This document shows positions 44,609 to 53,303 of a stretch of 64,000 nucleotides of DNA, piece by piece. Each line of letters opens with the position of its first letter. The stretch's first letter is position 1. Made by a program: the position numbers and the translations under genes. The stretch is from positions 1 to 64,000 of the forward strand of contig CAUTNA010000002.1 in NCBI GenBank assembly GCA_963540515.1, in the 5' to 3' direction. Under the pieces are notes generated by a model that was not told where the DNA came from, searched no databases, and saw only the letters and a program-made list of their open reading frames with translations. The DNA is from JAFGMC01 sp963540515. Its GTDB lineage: Bacteria > Pseudomonadota > Alphaproteobacteria > Rs-D84.

Positions 44609-44983
44609 ATGATTCAGAATGAAACAGTTATGACAGTTGCAGATAATTCTGGTGCTCGTAAAGCTATGTGTATAAAAGTTTTGGGTGGTTCACATCGTCG
44701 TTATGCTACTGTTGGTGATAAAATAGTTGTTGCAATAAAAGAAGCTATTCCTCGTGGAAAAGTTCAGAAAGGTACAGTTCAACGTGCAATAATAGTTAGA
44801 ACAAAGTTTCCTGTAAAAAGATCTGATGGTTCTATTATTCGTTTTGATGATAATGCTGTTGTTCTTATAAATAAAAATAATTTTGAACCAATTGGAACTC
44901 GTATTTTTGGTCCTGTTGCTAGAGAAGTTCGCCGTAAATATGATGTTCAGAAAATAGTATCTCTTGCACCAGAAGTTATTTAA
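44609..44983 (+). CDS. rplN: 50S ribosomal protein L14
   Basis: L14 lies at the subunit interface and binds the silencing factor RsfS. The 124-residue product has VMTVADNSGARKAMCIKVLG, then FGPVAREVRRK at the end. It is complete and highly conserved. Confidence 0.97.
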   Translation: MIQNETVMTVADNSGARKAMCIKVLGGSHRRYATVGDKIVVAIKEAIPRGKVQKGTVQRAIIVRTKFPVKRSDGSIIRFDDNAVVLINKNNFEPIGTRIFGPVAREVRRKYDVQKIVSLAPEVI

Positions 44984-45012
44984 ATTTGGTGTGTTAGATA
45001 AAAGGAATAGAT

Positions 45013-45315
45013 ATGAAAATAAAAAAAGACGATAATGTAATTGTAATTTCTGGCAAATATAAAGGTGTTAAGGGTAAAGTATTATCTGCATATCCATCAG
45101 AATCAAAAGTTGTTGTTGAAGGTGTAAATCGTCATAAAATACATATCAAACCAACTCGTGAGGAAGCGGGACATATTATTGATAAAGAAGCTCCGATACA
45201 TGTTTCTAATGTTGCTTTAATAGATCCAGAAACAAAAAAAGCAACAAGAGTTGGTTATAAAGTTATTAATAATAAAAAGGTTCGTATTTCTAAAAAATCT
45301 GGTAAAGAAATATAA
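45013..45315 (+). CDS. rplX: 50S ribosomal protein L24
   Basis: L24 initiates 50S assembly and has a KOW motif. The 100-residue product has NVIVISGKYKGVKGKVL and VEGVNRHKIHIKPT; VSNVALIDPETKKATRV follows. The gap of 46 bases to rplE contains a conserved-looking hairpin. Confidence 0.96.
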   Translation: MKIKKDDNVIVISGKYKGVKGKVLSAYPSESKVVVEGVNRHKIHIKPTREEAGHIIDKEAPIHVSNVALIDPETKKATRVGYKVINNKKVRISKKSGKEI

Positions 45316-45324
45316 TATTTAAAG

Positions 45325-45342
45325 TTTCCGCTGTTACGGAAA
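45325..45342. other. CTGTTA-loop hairpin before rplE
   Basis: TTTCCG (45325-45330), loop CTGTTA (45331-45336), CGGAAA (45337-45342). It ends 19 bases before the rplE ATG. A second hairpin with the same loop and the same distance to the next start is found before rplR. Confidence 0.6.
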
Positions 45343-45361
45343 TTAATAAAAAGGAAGAAAA

Positions 45362-45907
45362 ATGCAAAGTAGATTGCGTGAAATATATGAAAAAAATATA
45401 GTTCCAGAACTTATAAAAGAGTTTGGATATAAAAATAAATTTGCTGTACCAAAACTATCAAAAATTGTTTTAAATATGGGAGTAGGTGAAGCTGTTGCAG
45501 ATAAGAAGAAATTAGACTCAGCTGTAAATGATTTAACAGCAATTGCTGCTCAAAAACCAGTTGTTACAAAAGCGAAAAAGTCTATTGCTACCTATCGTTT
45601 ACGTGCAGGTCAAGCTATTGGTACAAAGGTAACACTTCGTGGTAGAAGAATGTATGATTTTTTGGATAAATTGATCACAATTGCACTTCCTCGTGTAAAA
45701 GATTTTGCTGGACTTTCTAAGTCTAAGTTTGATGGACGTGGAAATTATGCTTTTGGTATAAAGGAACATCTAATTTTCCCAGAAATATCAATTGATAAAA
45801 TAGATTCTATAATTGGTATGGATATAGCAATAGTTACAACTGCTAGAACTGATGAAGAAGCATTGGGATTATTGAAAAAAATAGGCTTGCCTTTAGTTTT
45901 AAAGTAA
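45362..45907 (+). CDS. rplE: 50S ribosomal protein L5
   Basis: L5 binds 5S rRNA and contacts the P-site tRNA. The 181-residue product has PKLSKIVLNMGVGEAVADKK, then GRRMYDFLDKLITIALPRVKDF and KEHLIFPEI, all family hallmarks. In E. coli the S8 repressor binds near the rplE start; whether the hairpin upstream plays that role here is not known. Confidence 0.97.
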   Translation: MQSRLREIYEKNIVPELIKEFGYKNKFAVPKLSKIVLNMGVGEAVADKKKLDSAVNDLTAIAAQKPVVTKAKKSIATYRLRAGQAIGTKVTLRGRRMYDFLDKLITIALPRVKDFAGLSKSKFDGRGNYAFGIKEHLIFPEISIDKIDSIIGMDIAIVTTARTDEEALGLLKKIGLPLVLK

Positions 45908-45928
45908 TTAATATAAGGAATATTAAAT

Positions 45929-46231
45929 ATGGCAAAGAAAGCATTAGTAAATAAAGATCAACGTCGTAGATTGCTTGTTAAGAAGTATGAAAAAAAGCAT
46001 GCTGAATTAAAAGCTATGATGTCTGTTAATAGTGCACCTGATGTACGTTTTGAAGCTATGAAAAAGTTAGCTAAATTACCAAGAAACGCAAATCCAACAA
46101 GAGTTCATAGTAGATGTTCTATAACTGGTAGATCTCGTGGTTTTTGTCGTATGTTTGGTTTATGTCGTCAACAAGTAAGAACACTTGCTTCAGATGGTAA
46201 GTTGCCAGGTGTTCGTAAATCATCTTGGTAA
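45929..46231 (+). CDS. rpsN: 30S ribosomal protein S14
   Basis: S14 lies in the 30S head near the A site. The 100-residue length is that of the long, zinc-independent form, with LPRNANPTRVHSRCSITGRS and VRTLASDGKLPGVRKSSW at the end. Three cysteines (SRC, GFC, GLC) remain, but not the CxxC pairs of the zinc form. Confidence 0.95.
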   Translation: MAKKALVNKDQRRRLLVKKYEKKHAELKAMMSVNSAPDVRFEAMKKLAKLPRNANPTRVHSRCSITGRSRGFCRMFGLCRQQVRTLASDGKLPGVRKSSW

Positions 46232-46255
46232 TAGAAATAATAAAGAGGTTATATT

Positions 46256-46654
46256 ATGGCATTATCACACCCAATAGGAGATATGATAACCAGAATTAGG
46301 AATGGTCAAAATTCTGGAAGAGAACAAGTAAATTCACCTTACAGTAAATTAAGAATAGCTGTATTAAAAGTTCTTAAAGAAGAAGGTTTTATATCAGATT
46401 TTACTGTTTCTAAATTGGATGAAAATCGTTCAGATATCACTATAGATTTAAAATATATATCTGGTAATGGAGCTATTCAGGAGATATCTATTGTTTCTAA
46501 ACCTGGTCGTAGAGTTTATTCTGGAAGTTTAAAAATGCCAAAAGTATTAAACGGTTTAGGTATATCAATTGTTTCAACACCTGCTGGAGTTATGACTGAT
46601 CATAAGGCTAGAAATATGAATTTAGGTGGTGAAATTTTGTGTAAAGTTATATAG
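46256..46654 (+). CDS. rpsH: 30S ribosomal protein S8
   Basis: S8 is a primary 16S rRNA-binding protein and represses the spc operon in E. coli. The 132-residue product begins with HPIGDMITRIRNGQ and has SKPGRRVYSG and VSTPAGVMTDHKAR, the last before the C-terminal GGEILCKVI. All are standard. Confidence 0.97.
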   Translation: MALSHPIGDMITRIRNGQNSGREQVNSPYSKLRIAVLKVLKEEGFISDFTVSKLDENRSDITIDLKYISGNGAIQEISIVSKPGRRVYSGSLKMPKVLNGLGISIVSTPAGVMTDHKARNMNLGGEILCKVI

Positions 46655-46677
46655 TATTAAATAAAAAGGTTTGTATT

Positions 46678-47229
46678 ATGTCACGCGCAGGCAAGTATCC
46701 AGTCGAAATAAAAGAAGGAGTATCGGTTTCTATATTTGATACTTTTATTAGTATTAAGGGGACAAAAGGTGAAATAAAACTGCCTTTAGATAATAAAAAT
46801 TCTGATTTGGTTTCTGTAGAGGTTGTTAATAATACTGTCGTTATTACTCCAAAAGATTCAGATGATAAAGTATCTCGTGCCATGTGGGGTACTATGACTC
46901 GTAATATAAAATCTGCTGTTATTGGTGTTTCTGATGGGTTTGTAAAAGAAATGTATATGGATGGTGTTGGTTATAAAGCATCAGTAAAAGGAAAAGATCT
47001 TGTTTTAGTTGTTGGTTTTTCTCATGATGTTGTATTACCAATTCCAGATGGACTTTCTGTTGAAATGGGTGCAAAACCTACAGAATTTACCATAAAAGGT
47101 TATGATAAATGTCTGCTTGGACAATTTGCAGATAAAGTACATAGAATTCGTAAAGCTGATCCTTATAAAGGCAAAGGTATATTTTATAAAGGTGAAAGAA
47201 TACGTAGAAAAGAAGGTAAAAAGAAATAG
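46678..47229 (+). CDS. rplF: 50S ribosomal protein L6
   Basis: L6 supports the sarcin-ricin loop region of 23S rRNA. The 183-residue product has two similar domains; GVGYKASVKGKDLVLVVGFS and the end RIRKADPYKGKGIFYKGERI match the family. It is followed by a 45-base gap with a hairpin. Confidence 0.96.
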   Translation: MSRAGKYPVEIKEGVSVSIFDTFISIKGTKGEIKLPLDNKNSDLVSVEVVNNTVVITPKDSDDKVSRAMWGTMTRNIKSAVIGVSDGFVKEMYMDGVGYKASVKGKDLVLVVGFSHDVVLPIPDGLSVEMGAKPTEFTIKGYDKCLLGQFADKVHRIRKADPYKGKGIFYKGERIRRKEGKKK

Positions 47230-47235
47230 TAATTA

Positions 47236-47255
47236 TTTCCTGCTGTTACAGGAAA
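47236..47255. other. CTGTTA-loop hairpin before rplR
   Basis: TTTCCTG (47236-47242), loop CTGTTA (47243-47248), CAGGAAA (47249-47255). It ends 19 bases before the rplR ATG. The loop and spacing equal those of the hairpin before rplE, and the stems differ by one added base pair. Confidence 0.6.
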
Positions 47256-47274
47256 GTATAGAAAGGAAAAAAAA

Positions 47275-47631
47275 ATGTTAAAACATTTATCTACTTCAGA
47301 ACGTCGTTTATTATCGAATCGTTCTTCACTAAAAAGAAAGAATTATGGAAAAATACGTTTGTCTGTATTTCGTTCATGTAAACATATAGAAATTCAAGCT
47401 ATTGATGATGTAAAAGGATTTACTTTATGTTCTGCATCGTCAAAAGAAAAAGATTTTAAACTAAGTGGTTGGAATATTAAGGGTGCTGAAGCTCTTGGTA
47501 AGATTTTTGCAGAACGTGTTAAAAAAGCAAAAATTGAAAAAATTTGTTATTTTGATCGTGGTGGTTATTCTTACCATGGTCGTGTAAAAGCTTTAGCAGA
47601 TGCTATTCGTGCAAATGGTGTTAATATATAA
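47275..47631 (+). CDS. rplR: 50S ribosomal protein L18
   Basis: L18 binds 5S rRNA together with L5. The 118-residue product has LSVFRSCKHIEIQAIDD and ends CYFDRGGYSYHGRVKALADA, the family C-terminal motif. The start at 47275 is preceded by a strong AAAGGAAA. Confidence 0.95.
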   Translation: MLKHLSTSERRLLSNRSSLKRKNYGKIRLSVFRSCKHIEIQAIDDVKGFTLCSASSKEKDFKLSGWNIKGAEALGKIFAERVKKAKIEKICYFDRGGYSYHGRVKALADAIRANGVNI

Positions 47632-47646
47632 TAAAGGAATTTATAA

Positions 47647-48201
47647 ATGGCACGTTTTGATGATAAAAAATTACAAACAGATAATTTAGTTGATAAACTT
47701 GTATCTATTAACCGAGTATCAAAAGCAACTAAAGGTGGTTCTACCATGTCTTTTTCTGCTTTGGTTGTTGTTGGTGATAAATCAGGTAGAGTTGGTTTTG
47801 GAAAGGGTAAAGCCTTAGAAGTTCAATCAGCTGTTCAGAAAGCAACAAAAGCTGCTAAAGTAAAAATGATTAGAGTTCCTTTAAAAGAAGGTCGTACACT
47901 TCATCATGATTGTTCAATCAAATATGGTGCAAGCAGACTTGTTATTCGCAGTGCAGTTCCAGGAACTGGTATCATAGCAGGTGGAGCTCTTCGTGCTGTT
48001 TTTGAATGTTTAGGTGTTCAAGATATAGTTGTAAAATCTCAAGGAAGTAATAACCCAAGTAATATGGTTCATTCTGTTTTTAAAGCGTTTTCTAGAATGA
48101 ATTCTCCTAAAACTGTTGCTCTCAGACGCGGTAAGAATATTTCGGATATAATAGCTGATAGAGATGGTAAAAAATCTGAAACCAACGAGACAGAAGAATA
48201 A
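47647..48201 (+). CDS. rpsE: 30S ribosomal protein S5
   Basis: S5 is needed for translational accuracy and lies at the mRNA entry. The 184-residue product has VNRVSK-like INRVSKATKGGSTMSFSALV, then VGFGKGKALEVQSAVQKATK, and ends with a polar tail. In most bacteria rpmD follows; here rplO follows directly after 21 bases. Confidence 0.96.
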   Translation: MARFDDKKLQTDNLVDKLVSINRVSKATKGGSTMSFSALVVVGDKSGRVGFGKGKALEVQSAVQKATKAAKVKMIRVPLKEGRTLHHDCSIKYGASRLVIRSAVPGTGIIAGGALRAVFECLGVQDIVVKSQGSNNPSNMVHSVFKAFSRMNSPKTVALRRGKNISDIIADRDGKKSETNETEE

Positions 48202-48222
48202 TATTTCTAAAAGGTAAAAGAT

Positions 48223-48681
48223 ATGAAACTTAATGCATTAATGGATAATTTAGGTGCCAGAAAAAGTATAAAACGTGTTGGACGTGGCATGGGTTCTGGT
48301 TATGGTAAGACTTGTGGTCGTGGTAATAAAGGACAAAAAGCTCGTAGTGGTTCTCGCAAACAAGCTACTTTTCAAGGTGGACAAATGCCTATTTTAAGAC
48401 GTTTTCCAAAATTTGGATTTAAAAATCCTTTTGAAAAGAATTACGCTATTATAAATATTGGTGATATTCAAAGATTTATAGAAGCTGGTAGAATTGATCC
48501 TAAATCTGTTATAACAATAGATTCTCTTTTAGATTCAAAAATTTTAAACAGAAGAATGTCAGGTTTGAAAGTTTTAGCAAAAGGAAGTTTAAAAACTCCT
48601 GTTAATATAATTGCTGAAAAGTGGTCTAAAGTTGCAGAAGAGATAATTGTTAAAGCTGGTGGAACAATTAAAACAAAGTAA
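48223..48681 (+). CDS. rplO: 50S ribosomal protein L15
   Basis: L15 is an early-to-mid 50S assembly protein. The 152-residue product has the N-terminal glycine-rich extension RVGRGMGSGYGKTCGRGNKG and GQMPILRRFPKFGF. Its C-terminal domain ends VKAGGTIKTK. No rpmD gene precedes it. Confidence 0.96.
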   Translation: MKLNALMDNLGARKSIKRVGRGMGSGYGKTCGRGNKGQKARSGSRKQATFQGGQMPILRRFPKFGFKNPFEKNYAIINIGDIQRFIEAGRIDPKSVITIDSLLDSKILNRRMSGLKVLAKGSLKTPVNIIAEKWSKVAEEIIVKAGGTIKTK

Positions 48682-48693
48682 TATTTTAAAATT

Positions 48694-50010
48694 ATGAATT
48701 TTTTTAAAAACTTTTTTAAAAATTTACCAGATTTACATAGACGTATTTTGTTTACTTTAGGAGCCTTGTTTGTATATCGTGTTGGCTCTTTTATTCCTCT
48801 TCCTGGAGTAAATGCTTCAGCTGTTCTACATTTATTTGGAGATAATGGTATGCTTGGGATGTTTGATATGTTCTCAGGTGGATCTCTTTCTCGTATGTCA
48901 ATTTTGGCACTTAATATTTTTCCATATATTTCTGCCTCTATTATTATTCAGCTCTTAGCTACTACAAGTAAGTCACTCGGTGAATTAAGAAAAGAAGGTG
49001 AGAGTGGTAGAGTAAAGATAAATCAGTATACTAGATATTTAGCAGTTATTTTAGCTTTTGTTCAAGGTTGGGCAATAGTTCGTGGTTTGCTTGCTTTAGA
49101 ACCTGTAAATGGTATTCCTGCTATTGTAAGTTCTGGTTTTGCTTTTCAATTGTCTGCGGTAATAGCACTTGTTGGTGGAACTGTTTTTGTAATGTGGTTA
49201 GCAGAACAAATTACTGCACGTGGAATAGGTCAAGGTGCGTCATTACTTATTTTTGCAGGTATTGTTGCAGAAATTCCATCTGGTATTGCTAAACTTGTTT
49301 CTCTTGGTTCTGTTGGTCAAATCTCTCCAGCTATGATAGCTTTGATAATTGGTTTTGTTGTTGGTATTATTGCTTTGATCGTACTTTTTGAACAAGCTCA
49401 AAGAAGAATTCAAATACTTTATCCAAGAAATGTTGATGCAAGTGGAGTTGCAACTACAAATACATCTTATTTACCTATTAAAATAAATATGTCTGGTGTT
49501 ATGGGACCAGTGTTTGCATCAAGCATAATGATGATGCCTGCTTTTGTTCAAAGATTTGCACAAAGTGAAAATTTATTTGTACAAAATCTAATATCTTTTT
49601 TAACTTATGGAACTTGGAGTTATATAATTTTATTTGCTGTATTATTATCTTTTTTTGCATTCTTTCAGACAGCTGTTGTATTTAATTCTGAAGAAACAAG
49701 TAATAATTTAAAAAATTCTGGGGGGTATATTCCTGGTATAAGACCTGGTGAACAAACAACAAAATTTTTTGATGATATAGTTTCTAAAATAACAACAATA
49801 GGTGTTATTTACTTAGTGGTTGTTTGTGTTTTACCTATTATTTTAAATACTCAAATGGGAATGCCTGTTATGATTGGTGGTACCAGTGTATTGATAGTTG
49901 CAGGTGTTGTTTTAGATACAATGAATCAGGTTCAATCTTATTTAGTTGCAAATAAGTATAACTGTGTTGTAAATAGAACAGAGAAAAAAGGAAGATTTCG
50001 TTCTGTTTAA
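48694..50010 (+). CDS. secY: Protein translocase subunit SecY
   Basis: SecY forms the channel for Sec-dependent export and membrane insertion. The 438-residue product has ten hydrophobic spans, the PGVNASA plug-side start, SIIIQLLAT, the cytoplasmic loop VNQYTRY-like KINQYTRYLAVILAFVQGW, and the SNNLKNSGGYIPGIRPGEQT motif. It starts 12 bases after rplO, with no clear binding site. Unusually, adk does not follow. Confidence 0.96.
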   Translation: MNFFKNFFKNLPDLHRRILFTLGALFVYRVGSFIPLPGVNASAVLHLFGDNGMLGMFDMFSGGSLSRMSILALNIFPYISASIIIQLLATTSKSLGELRKEGESGRVKINQYTRYLAVILAFVQGWAIVRGLLALEPVNGIPAIVSSGFAFQLSAVIALVGGTVFVMWLAEQITARGIGQGASLLIFAGIVAEIPSGIAKLVSLGSVGQISPAMIALIIGFVVGIIALIVLFEQAQRRIQILYPRNVDASGVATTNTSYLPIKINMSGVMGPVFASSIMMMPAFVQRFAQSENLFVQNLISFLTYGTWSYIILFAVLLSFFAFFQTAVVFNSEETSNNLKNSGGYIPGIRPGEQTTKFFDDIVSKITTIGVIYLVVVCVLPIILNTQMGMPVMIGGTSVLIVAGVVLDTMNQVQSYLVANKYNCVVNRTEKKGRFRSV

Positions 50011-50099
50011 GTAAGACTTAATTTTTGACTTTTGACTTATTTAATATAGAATGGCTTTTTAAATGAATGTAAAATAGTTATAAAAAAGGAAAAAATAGT

Positions 50100-50477
50100 A
50101 TGGCACGTATAGCTGGAGTTAATATTCCTACTGATAAAAGGGTTGAAATAGCATTAAGATATATTTATGGAATTGGTCCTGCAAAGTCAGCTGAGATTTG
50201 TAAAGCTTTGAATATAAAAGACTCTATGAGAGCGAAAGATTTGACAGATGCTGAAATTGCTACTATTTCTACTTATATAGAACAGAATTTTAAAGTAGAA
50301 GGTGATGTTCGTCGTGAAGTTCAGATGAATATAAAACGTCTTCAAGATTTAAAGACCTATCGTGGTATCAGACATCGTAATAGGTTGCCTGTTAGAGGTC
50401 AGAGAACTCAAACTAATGCAAGAACGAGAAAAGGTAAAAGGGTTGTTGTTGCTGGATCTGCGACAAAGGGTAAATAA
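50100..50477 (+). CDS. rpsM: 30S ribosomal protein S13
   Basis: S13 bridges the subunits and contacts the P-site tRNA. The 125-residue product begins MARIAGVNIPTDKRVEIALR and has YRGIRHRNRLPVRGQRTQTN with the basic C-terminal tail. In many bacteria rpmJ or infA lies just upstream; the 89 bases before it contain no such gene. Confidence 0.97.
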   Translation: MARIAGVNIPTDKRVEIALRYIYGIGPAKSAEICKALNIKDSMRAKDLTDAEIATISTYIEQNFKVEGDVRREVQMNIKRLQDLKTYRGIRHRNRLPVRGQRTQTNARTRKGKRVVVAGSATKGK

Positions 50478-50501
50478 ATTTAAAATTAAGGGTTAAAAGT
50501 T

Positions 50502-50885
50502 ATGGCTATTACAAAAGTAAAAAAGAAAGTAATAAAAAAAGTATCTCATGGTATTGCCCATGTTGTTGCAACAAATAACAATACTCGCATTACAATAACT
50601 GATCAAACTGGTGCTGTTTTAACTTGGTCAACAGCTGGTGCAAATAATTTTAAAAGTTCAAAAAAATCAACTCCTTATGCAGCAACAGTTGTCGCTGATA
50701 GTGTTGGTAAAAAAGTTGCTGAAATGGGTATGAAAACAGTTGATGTTTTAATGCGTGGAATTGGACAAGGAAGAGAATCTGCAGTTCGTGGTTTGTCTAA
50801 TGCTGGTTTGATTGTACAAAGTATTACTGATACAACAAGAATACCTCATAATGGTTGCAGACCAAAGAAAGTTCGTAGAGTTTAA
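50502..50885 (+). CDS. rpsK: 30S ribosomal protein S11
   Basis: S11 shapes the platform near the Shine-Dalgarno helix. The 127-residue product has NNTRITITDQTGAVLTWSTA, GPGxGR-like GIGQGRESAVRGL and PHNGCRPKKVRRV at the end, the conserved terminus. Confidence 0.97.
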   Translation: MAITKVKKKVIKKVSHGIAHVVATNNNTRITITDQTGAVLTWSTAGANNFKSSKKSTPYAATVVADSVGKKVAEMGMKTVDVLMRGIGQGRESAVRGLSNAGLIVQSITDTTRIPHNGCRPKKVRRV

Positions 50886-50944
50886 ACTACTCTATATTTT
50901 AACTGTTATGGTGAAAATGATAAACTAAACCTAATGGAGAATAT

Positions 50945-51979
50945 ATGATTGAGAAAAATTGGCAGTCTTTATGTAAGCCTAAGAAGATAGAAATAGAAAA
51001 AGATGAATATAATCCAAATATTGCAAAACTTATAGCTCAACCACTTGAAAATGGTTTTGGGTTAAGTATTGGTACAGCACTCAGACGTGTTTTATTATCC
51101 TCCTTACAGGGATGTGCACCTATTTGGGTTAAAATAGATGGTGCTCAACATGAATTTTCTTCTCTTCATGGAGTTCGTGAAGATATAGTTGATATAATAT
51201 TGAATCTGAAAGGTGTTTATTTTAAATCAAGTATTGAAGGTCAGCATAAGGCTTTTTTGAAAGTTAAAGGACCTGCTGTTGTGACTTCTGGTATGATAGA
51301 ATTACCTGGCGGTATAGAGGTTATTAATAAAGATGTAGAAATTTGTAACATAGATAAAGGTACAGATTTTGAAATGGAAATAGCGCTTAATACTGGACGT
51401 GGTTATGTTCCTGCTAGTGCACAAGATAAGTTAGATGAATTACCTTTAGGGGTTATACCTGTTGATTCTATTTATTCTCCAATTTTAAGTGTGTCAACAG
51501 ATGTTACAAAAACTCGTGTAGGAAAAAGTACAGATTATGATAAATTAGAAGTTAAAATTAAAACTAACGGTAGTGTTTCTCCAGAGGATGCACTTGCTTA
51601 CGCTGCAAGAATTTTAACAGATCAATTAAATGTATTTATTAATTTTGAAGATAATACTCAAGTTTCTTTTGAAGAAAGAGAAGAAAAAGTAAAAGAGGTT
51701 CTACCATTTGATCCAAAATTATTAAAACATGTTGATGAACTTGAACTGTCTGTTCGTGCAAACAATTGTTTAAAAAATGATAAAATTAATTGGTTGGGTG
51801 AACTTGTTCAAAAAACAGAAAATGATATGTTGAAAACTCCTAATTTTGGTAGAAAAAGTTTGAACGAAATAAAGGCACAACTTGAGGCTATGGGACTTGG
51901 GCTTGGTATGGAAGTTCCAGGTTGGCCACCAGAAAATATTGCTGAGCTTTCAAAAAAATATGAAGATCCATATAAATAA
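50945..51979 (+). CDS. rpoA: DNA-directed RNA polymerase alpha subunit
   Basis: Alpha scaffolds RNA polymerase and contacts activators and UP elements. The 344-residue product has the N-terminal assembly domain with EPLENGFG-like AQPLENGFGLSIGTALRRVLL, and the C-terminal domain with ELSVRANNCLKNDKINWLGE and NFGRKSLNEIKAQLEAMGLG. The C-domain keeps the arginine-asparagine DNA-contact surface. Preceded by AATGGAGAA. Confidence 0.96.
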   Translation: MIEKNWQSLCKPKKIEIEKDEYNPNIAKLIAQPLENGFGLSIGTALRRVLLSSLQGCAPIWVKIDGAQHEFSSLHGVREDIVDIILNLKGVYFKSSIEGQHKAFLKVKGPAVVTSGMIELPGGIEVINKDVEICNIDKGTDFEMEIALNTGRGYVPASAQDKLDELPLGVIPVDSIYSPILSVSTDVTKTRVGKSTDYDKLEVKIKTNGSVSPEDALAYAARILTDQLNVFINFEDNTQVSFEEREEKVKEVLPFDPKLLKHVDELELSVRANNCLKNDKINWLGELVQKTENDMLKTPNFGRKSLNEIKAQLEAMGLGLGMEVPGWPPENIAELSKKYEDPYK

Positions 51980-52072
51980 GAATTTTAGAGGTTTTATTTT
52001 ATAGTTCTGATTTATTCAGGTTATAAATTTTGTTTAATCCTAAGTTTTAGGGAAAAATAAAGAGGAAATCAA

Positions 52073-52609
52073 ATGAGACATAGAATAAGTGCAAGAAAAT
52101 TTAATCGTGATACCAATGCTCGTAAAGCATTGTTTATAGGACTTGTAAAAAATTTAGTTGAAAAAGAACAGATTAAAACAACCCTTCCAAAAGCAAAAGA
52201 TTTGCGTGGTATTATTGAAAGAATGATAACAAGGGCTAAAGTTGATAGTGTTGCGAATCGTCGTTTGATTTCTTCAAAATTGGATAATTCTTCAACCAAA
52301 ACTGTTAAGAAGTTATTTGAAGTATTAGGACCAAGATATTTAAAAAGACCAGGTGGATATACAAGAGTTTTAAAAGCTGGTTTCAGATATGGTGATGCTG
52401 CTCCTATGGCAATAATAGAATTAGTTGACAGAGATGAAAATGCTAAAAAAGTTATTGTTGATAAAACTGAAAATAAAACAGAAAAGATGGTTGATGATAA
52501 AAAATCTATAACAACTGACAATAAGAAGGTTGTAAAAGAAATAAAAGCAACTAAGGCTGTATCTGTAAAGAAAGAAGCAACAGTAAGAAGACGATCAACT
52601 GGTAAATAA
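52073..52609 (+). CDS. rplQ: 50S ribosomal protein L17 with long tail
   Basis: L17 lies near the tunnel exit. The 178-residue product has MRHRISARKFNRDTNARKAL and GPRYLKRPGGYTRVLKAGFRYGDAAP (shown in parts), the family core of about 120 residues. A further roughly 55 residues, mostly Lys, Asp, Glu and Thr, form an unstructured tail without a recognised domain. Ends the translation cluster with a strong terminator. Confidence 0.95.
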   Translation: MRHRISARKFNRDTNARKALFIGLVKNLVEKEQIKTTLPKAKDLRGIIERMITRAKVDSVANRRLISSKLDNSSTKTVKKLFEVLGPRYLKRPGGYTRVLKAGFRYGDAAPMAIIELVDRDENAKKVIVDKTENKTEKMVDDKKSITTDNKKVVKEIKATKAVSVKKEATVRRRSTGK

Positions 52610-52611
52610 TT

Positions 52612-52637
52612 AAAGCCTGCATCCGCAGGCTTTTTTT
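52612..52637 (+). terminator. Rho-independent terminator of the ribosomal cluster
   Basis: AAAGCCTGC (52612-52620) and GCAGGCTTT (52625-52633) form a 9-bp stem around ATCC with a T-rich tail, immediately after rplQ. Confidence 0.92.
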
Positions 52638-52728
52638 ATTTAATTTAAAATATTCTTTAATATATATTTGATATAAATATTTTATTTTGATATTCTCTCT
52701 ATCTTAAGGTAGAAGTAAGGTTTTTATT

Positions 52729-53055
52729 ATGAGTATGATTTTTTGTTATGAATGTGGTCAAAAATACAGTGAAAGGGCTGAGAAATGTCCAAAATGTTTT
52801 GCACCAAATAAGATTTTAAAAAAGAAAGTTGAAGGTAAGACTTGGACAACTACATTTTTATTATGTTTCTTTCTAGGAATTTTTGGTGCACACAGGTTTT
52901 ATTTAAATAAAAATGGAAGTGCAATAGCAATGTTGTTATTAAGTATATTTATAATAGGATTGCCAATTACTATTATTTGGTATTGGATAGATTTTATAAT
53001 TTTACTTGTCCACGCTGGTGATAATGATTATATAGAAGAACTTGTAAATAAATAG
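52729..53055 (+). CDS. Zinc-ribbon TM2-domain membrane protein
   Basis: A 108-residue protein with an N-terminal zinc ribbon (FCYECGQKYSERAEKCPKCF, four cysteines in two CxxC pairs) followed by a TM2 domain: two hydrophobic helices joined by the AHRFYLNKNG loop (about residues 55-95). TM2 proteins are widespread with unclear roles, sometimes effectors or stress-linked. AAGG precedes the ATG. Cytoplasmic zinc finger is inferred from topology. Confidence 0.85.
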   Translation: MSMIFCYECGQKYSERAEKCPKCFAPNKILKKKVEGKTWTTTFLLCFFLGIFGAHRFYLNKNGSAIAMLLLSIFIIGLPITIIWYWIDFIILLVHAGDNDYIEELVNK

Positions 53056-53064
53056 ATTTTTTAT

Positions 53065-53271
53065 TTATCCTCTACATATTTTGCAAGCACGTCCTTTATT
53101 ATATATTTTATTTATATCAATATTTATGCAATTTTTTGTACATCTTTTTGCATGTTTACAATTGGGGTTATGATAAATATGAGTTTTTGTATTATATGTT
53201 ACTGTATATGAAAAGGAAGTTTTGTAATAAGAAAATAAAGATATAAAAGATAATAATATTATTTTTTTCAT
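53065..53271 (-). CDS. Small secreted Cys-rich protein, Ada-type zinc-binding-like
   Basis: A 68-residue protein with a signal peptide (about 1-21) and a short domain: VTYNTKTHIYHNPNCKHAK then CTKNC and ACKIC. The spacing resembles the small zinc-binding fold of Ada-like or methylphosphotriester domain proteins (H-x-P-x-C then R-x-C-x-x-C). Zinc-binding is inferred. It runs opposite to the TM2 gene and next to tRNA-Ser. Confidence 0.65.
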   Translation of the reverse strand: MKKIILLSFISLFSYYKTSFSYTVTYNTKTHIYHNPNCKHAKRCTKNCINIDINKIYNKGRACKICRG

Positions 53272-53303
53272 TTTTTATTCTACATATAAAGATATTGAAT
53301 CTC

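Noticed and set aside
50890..50944. A third CTGTTA hairpin before rpoA
   Set aside because: CTGTTA occurs at 50903-50908, but the flanks do not pair into a stem like the two before rplE and rplR.
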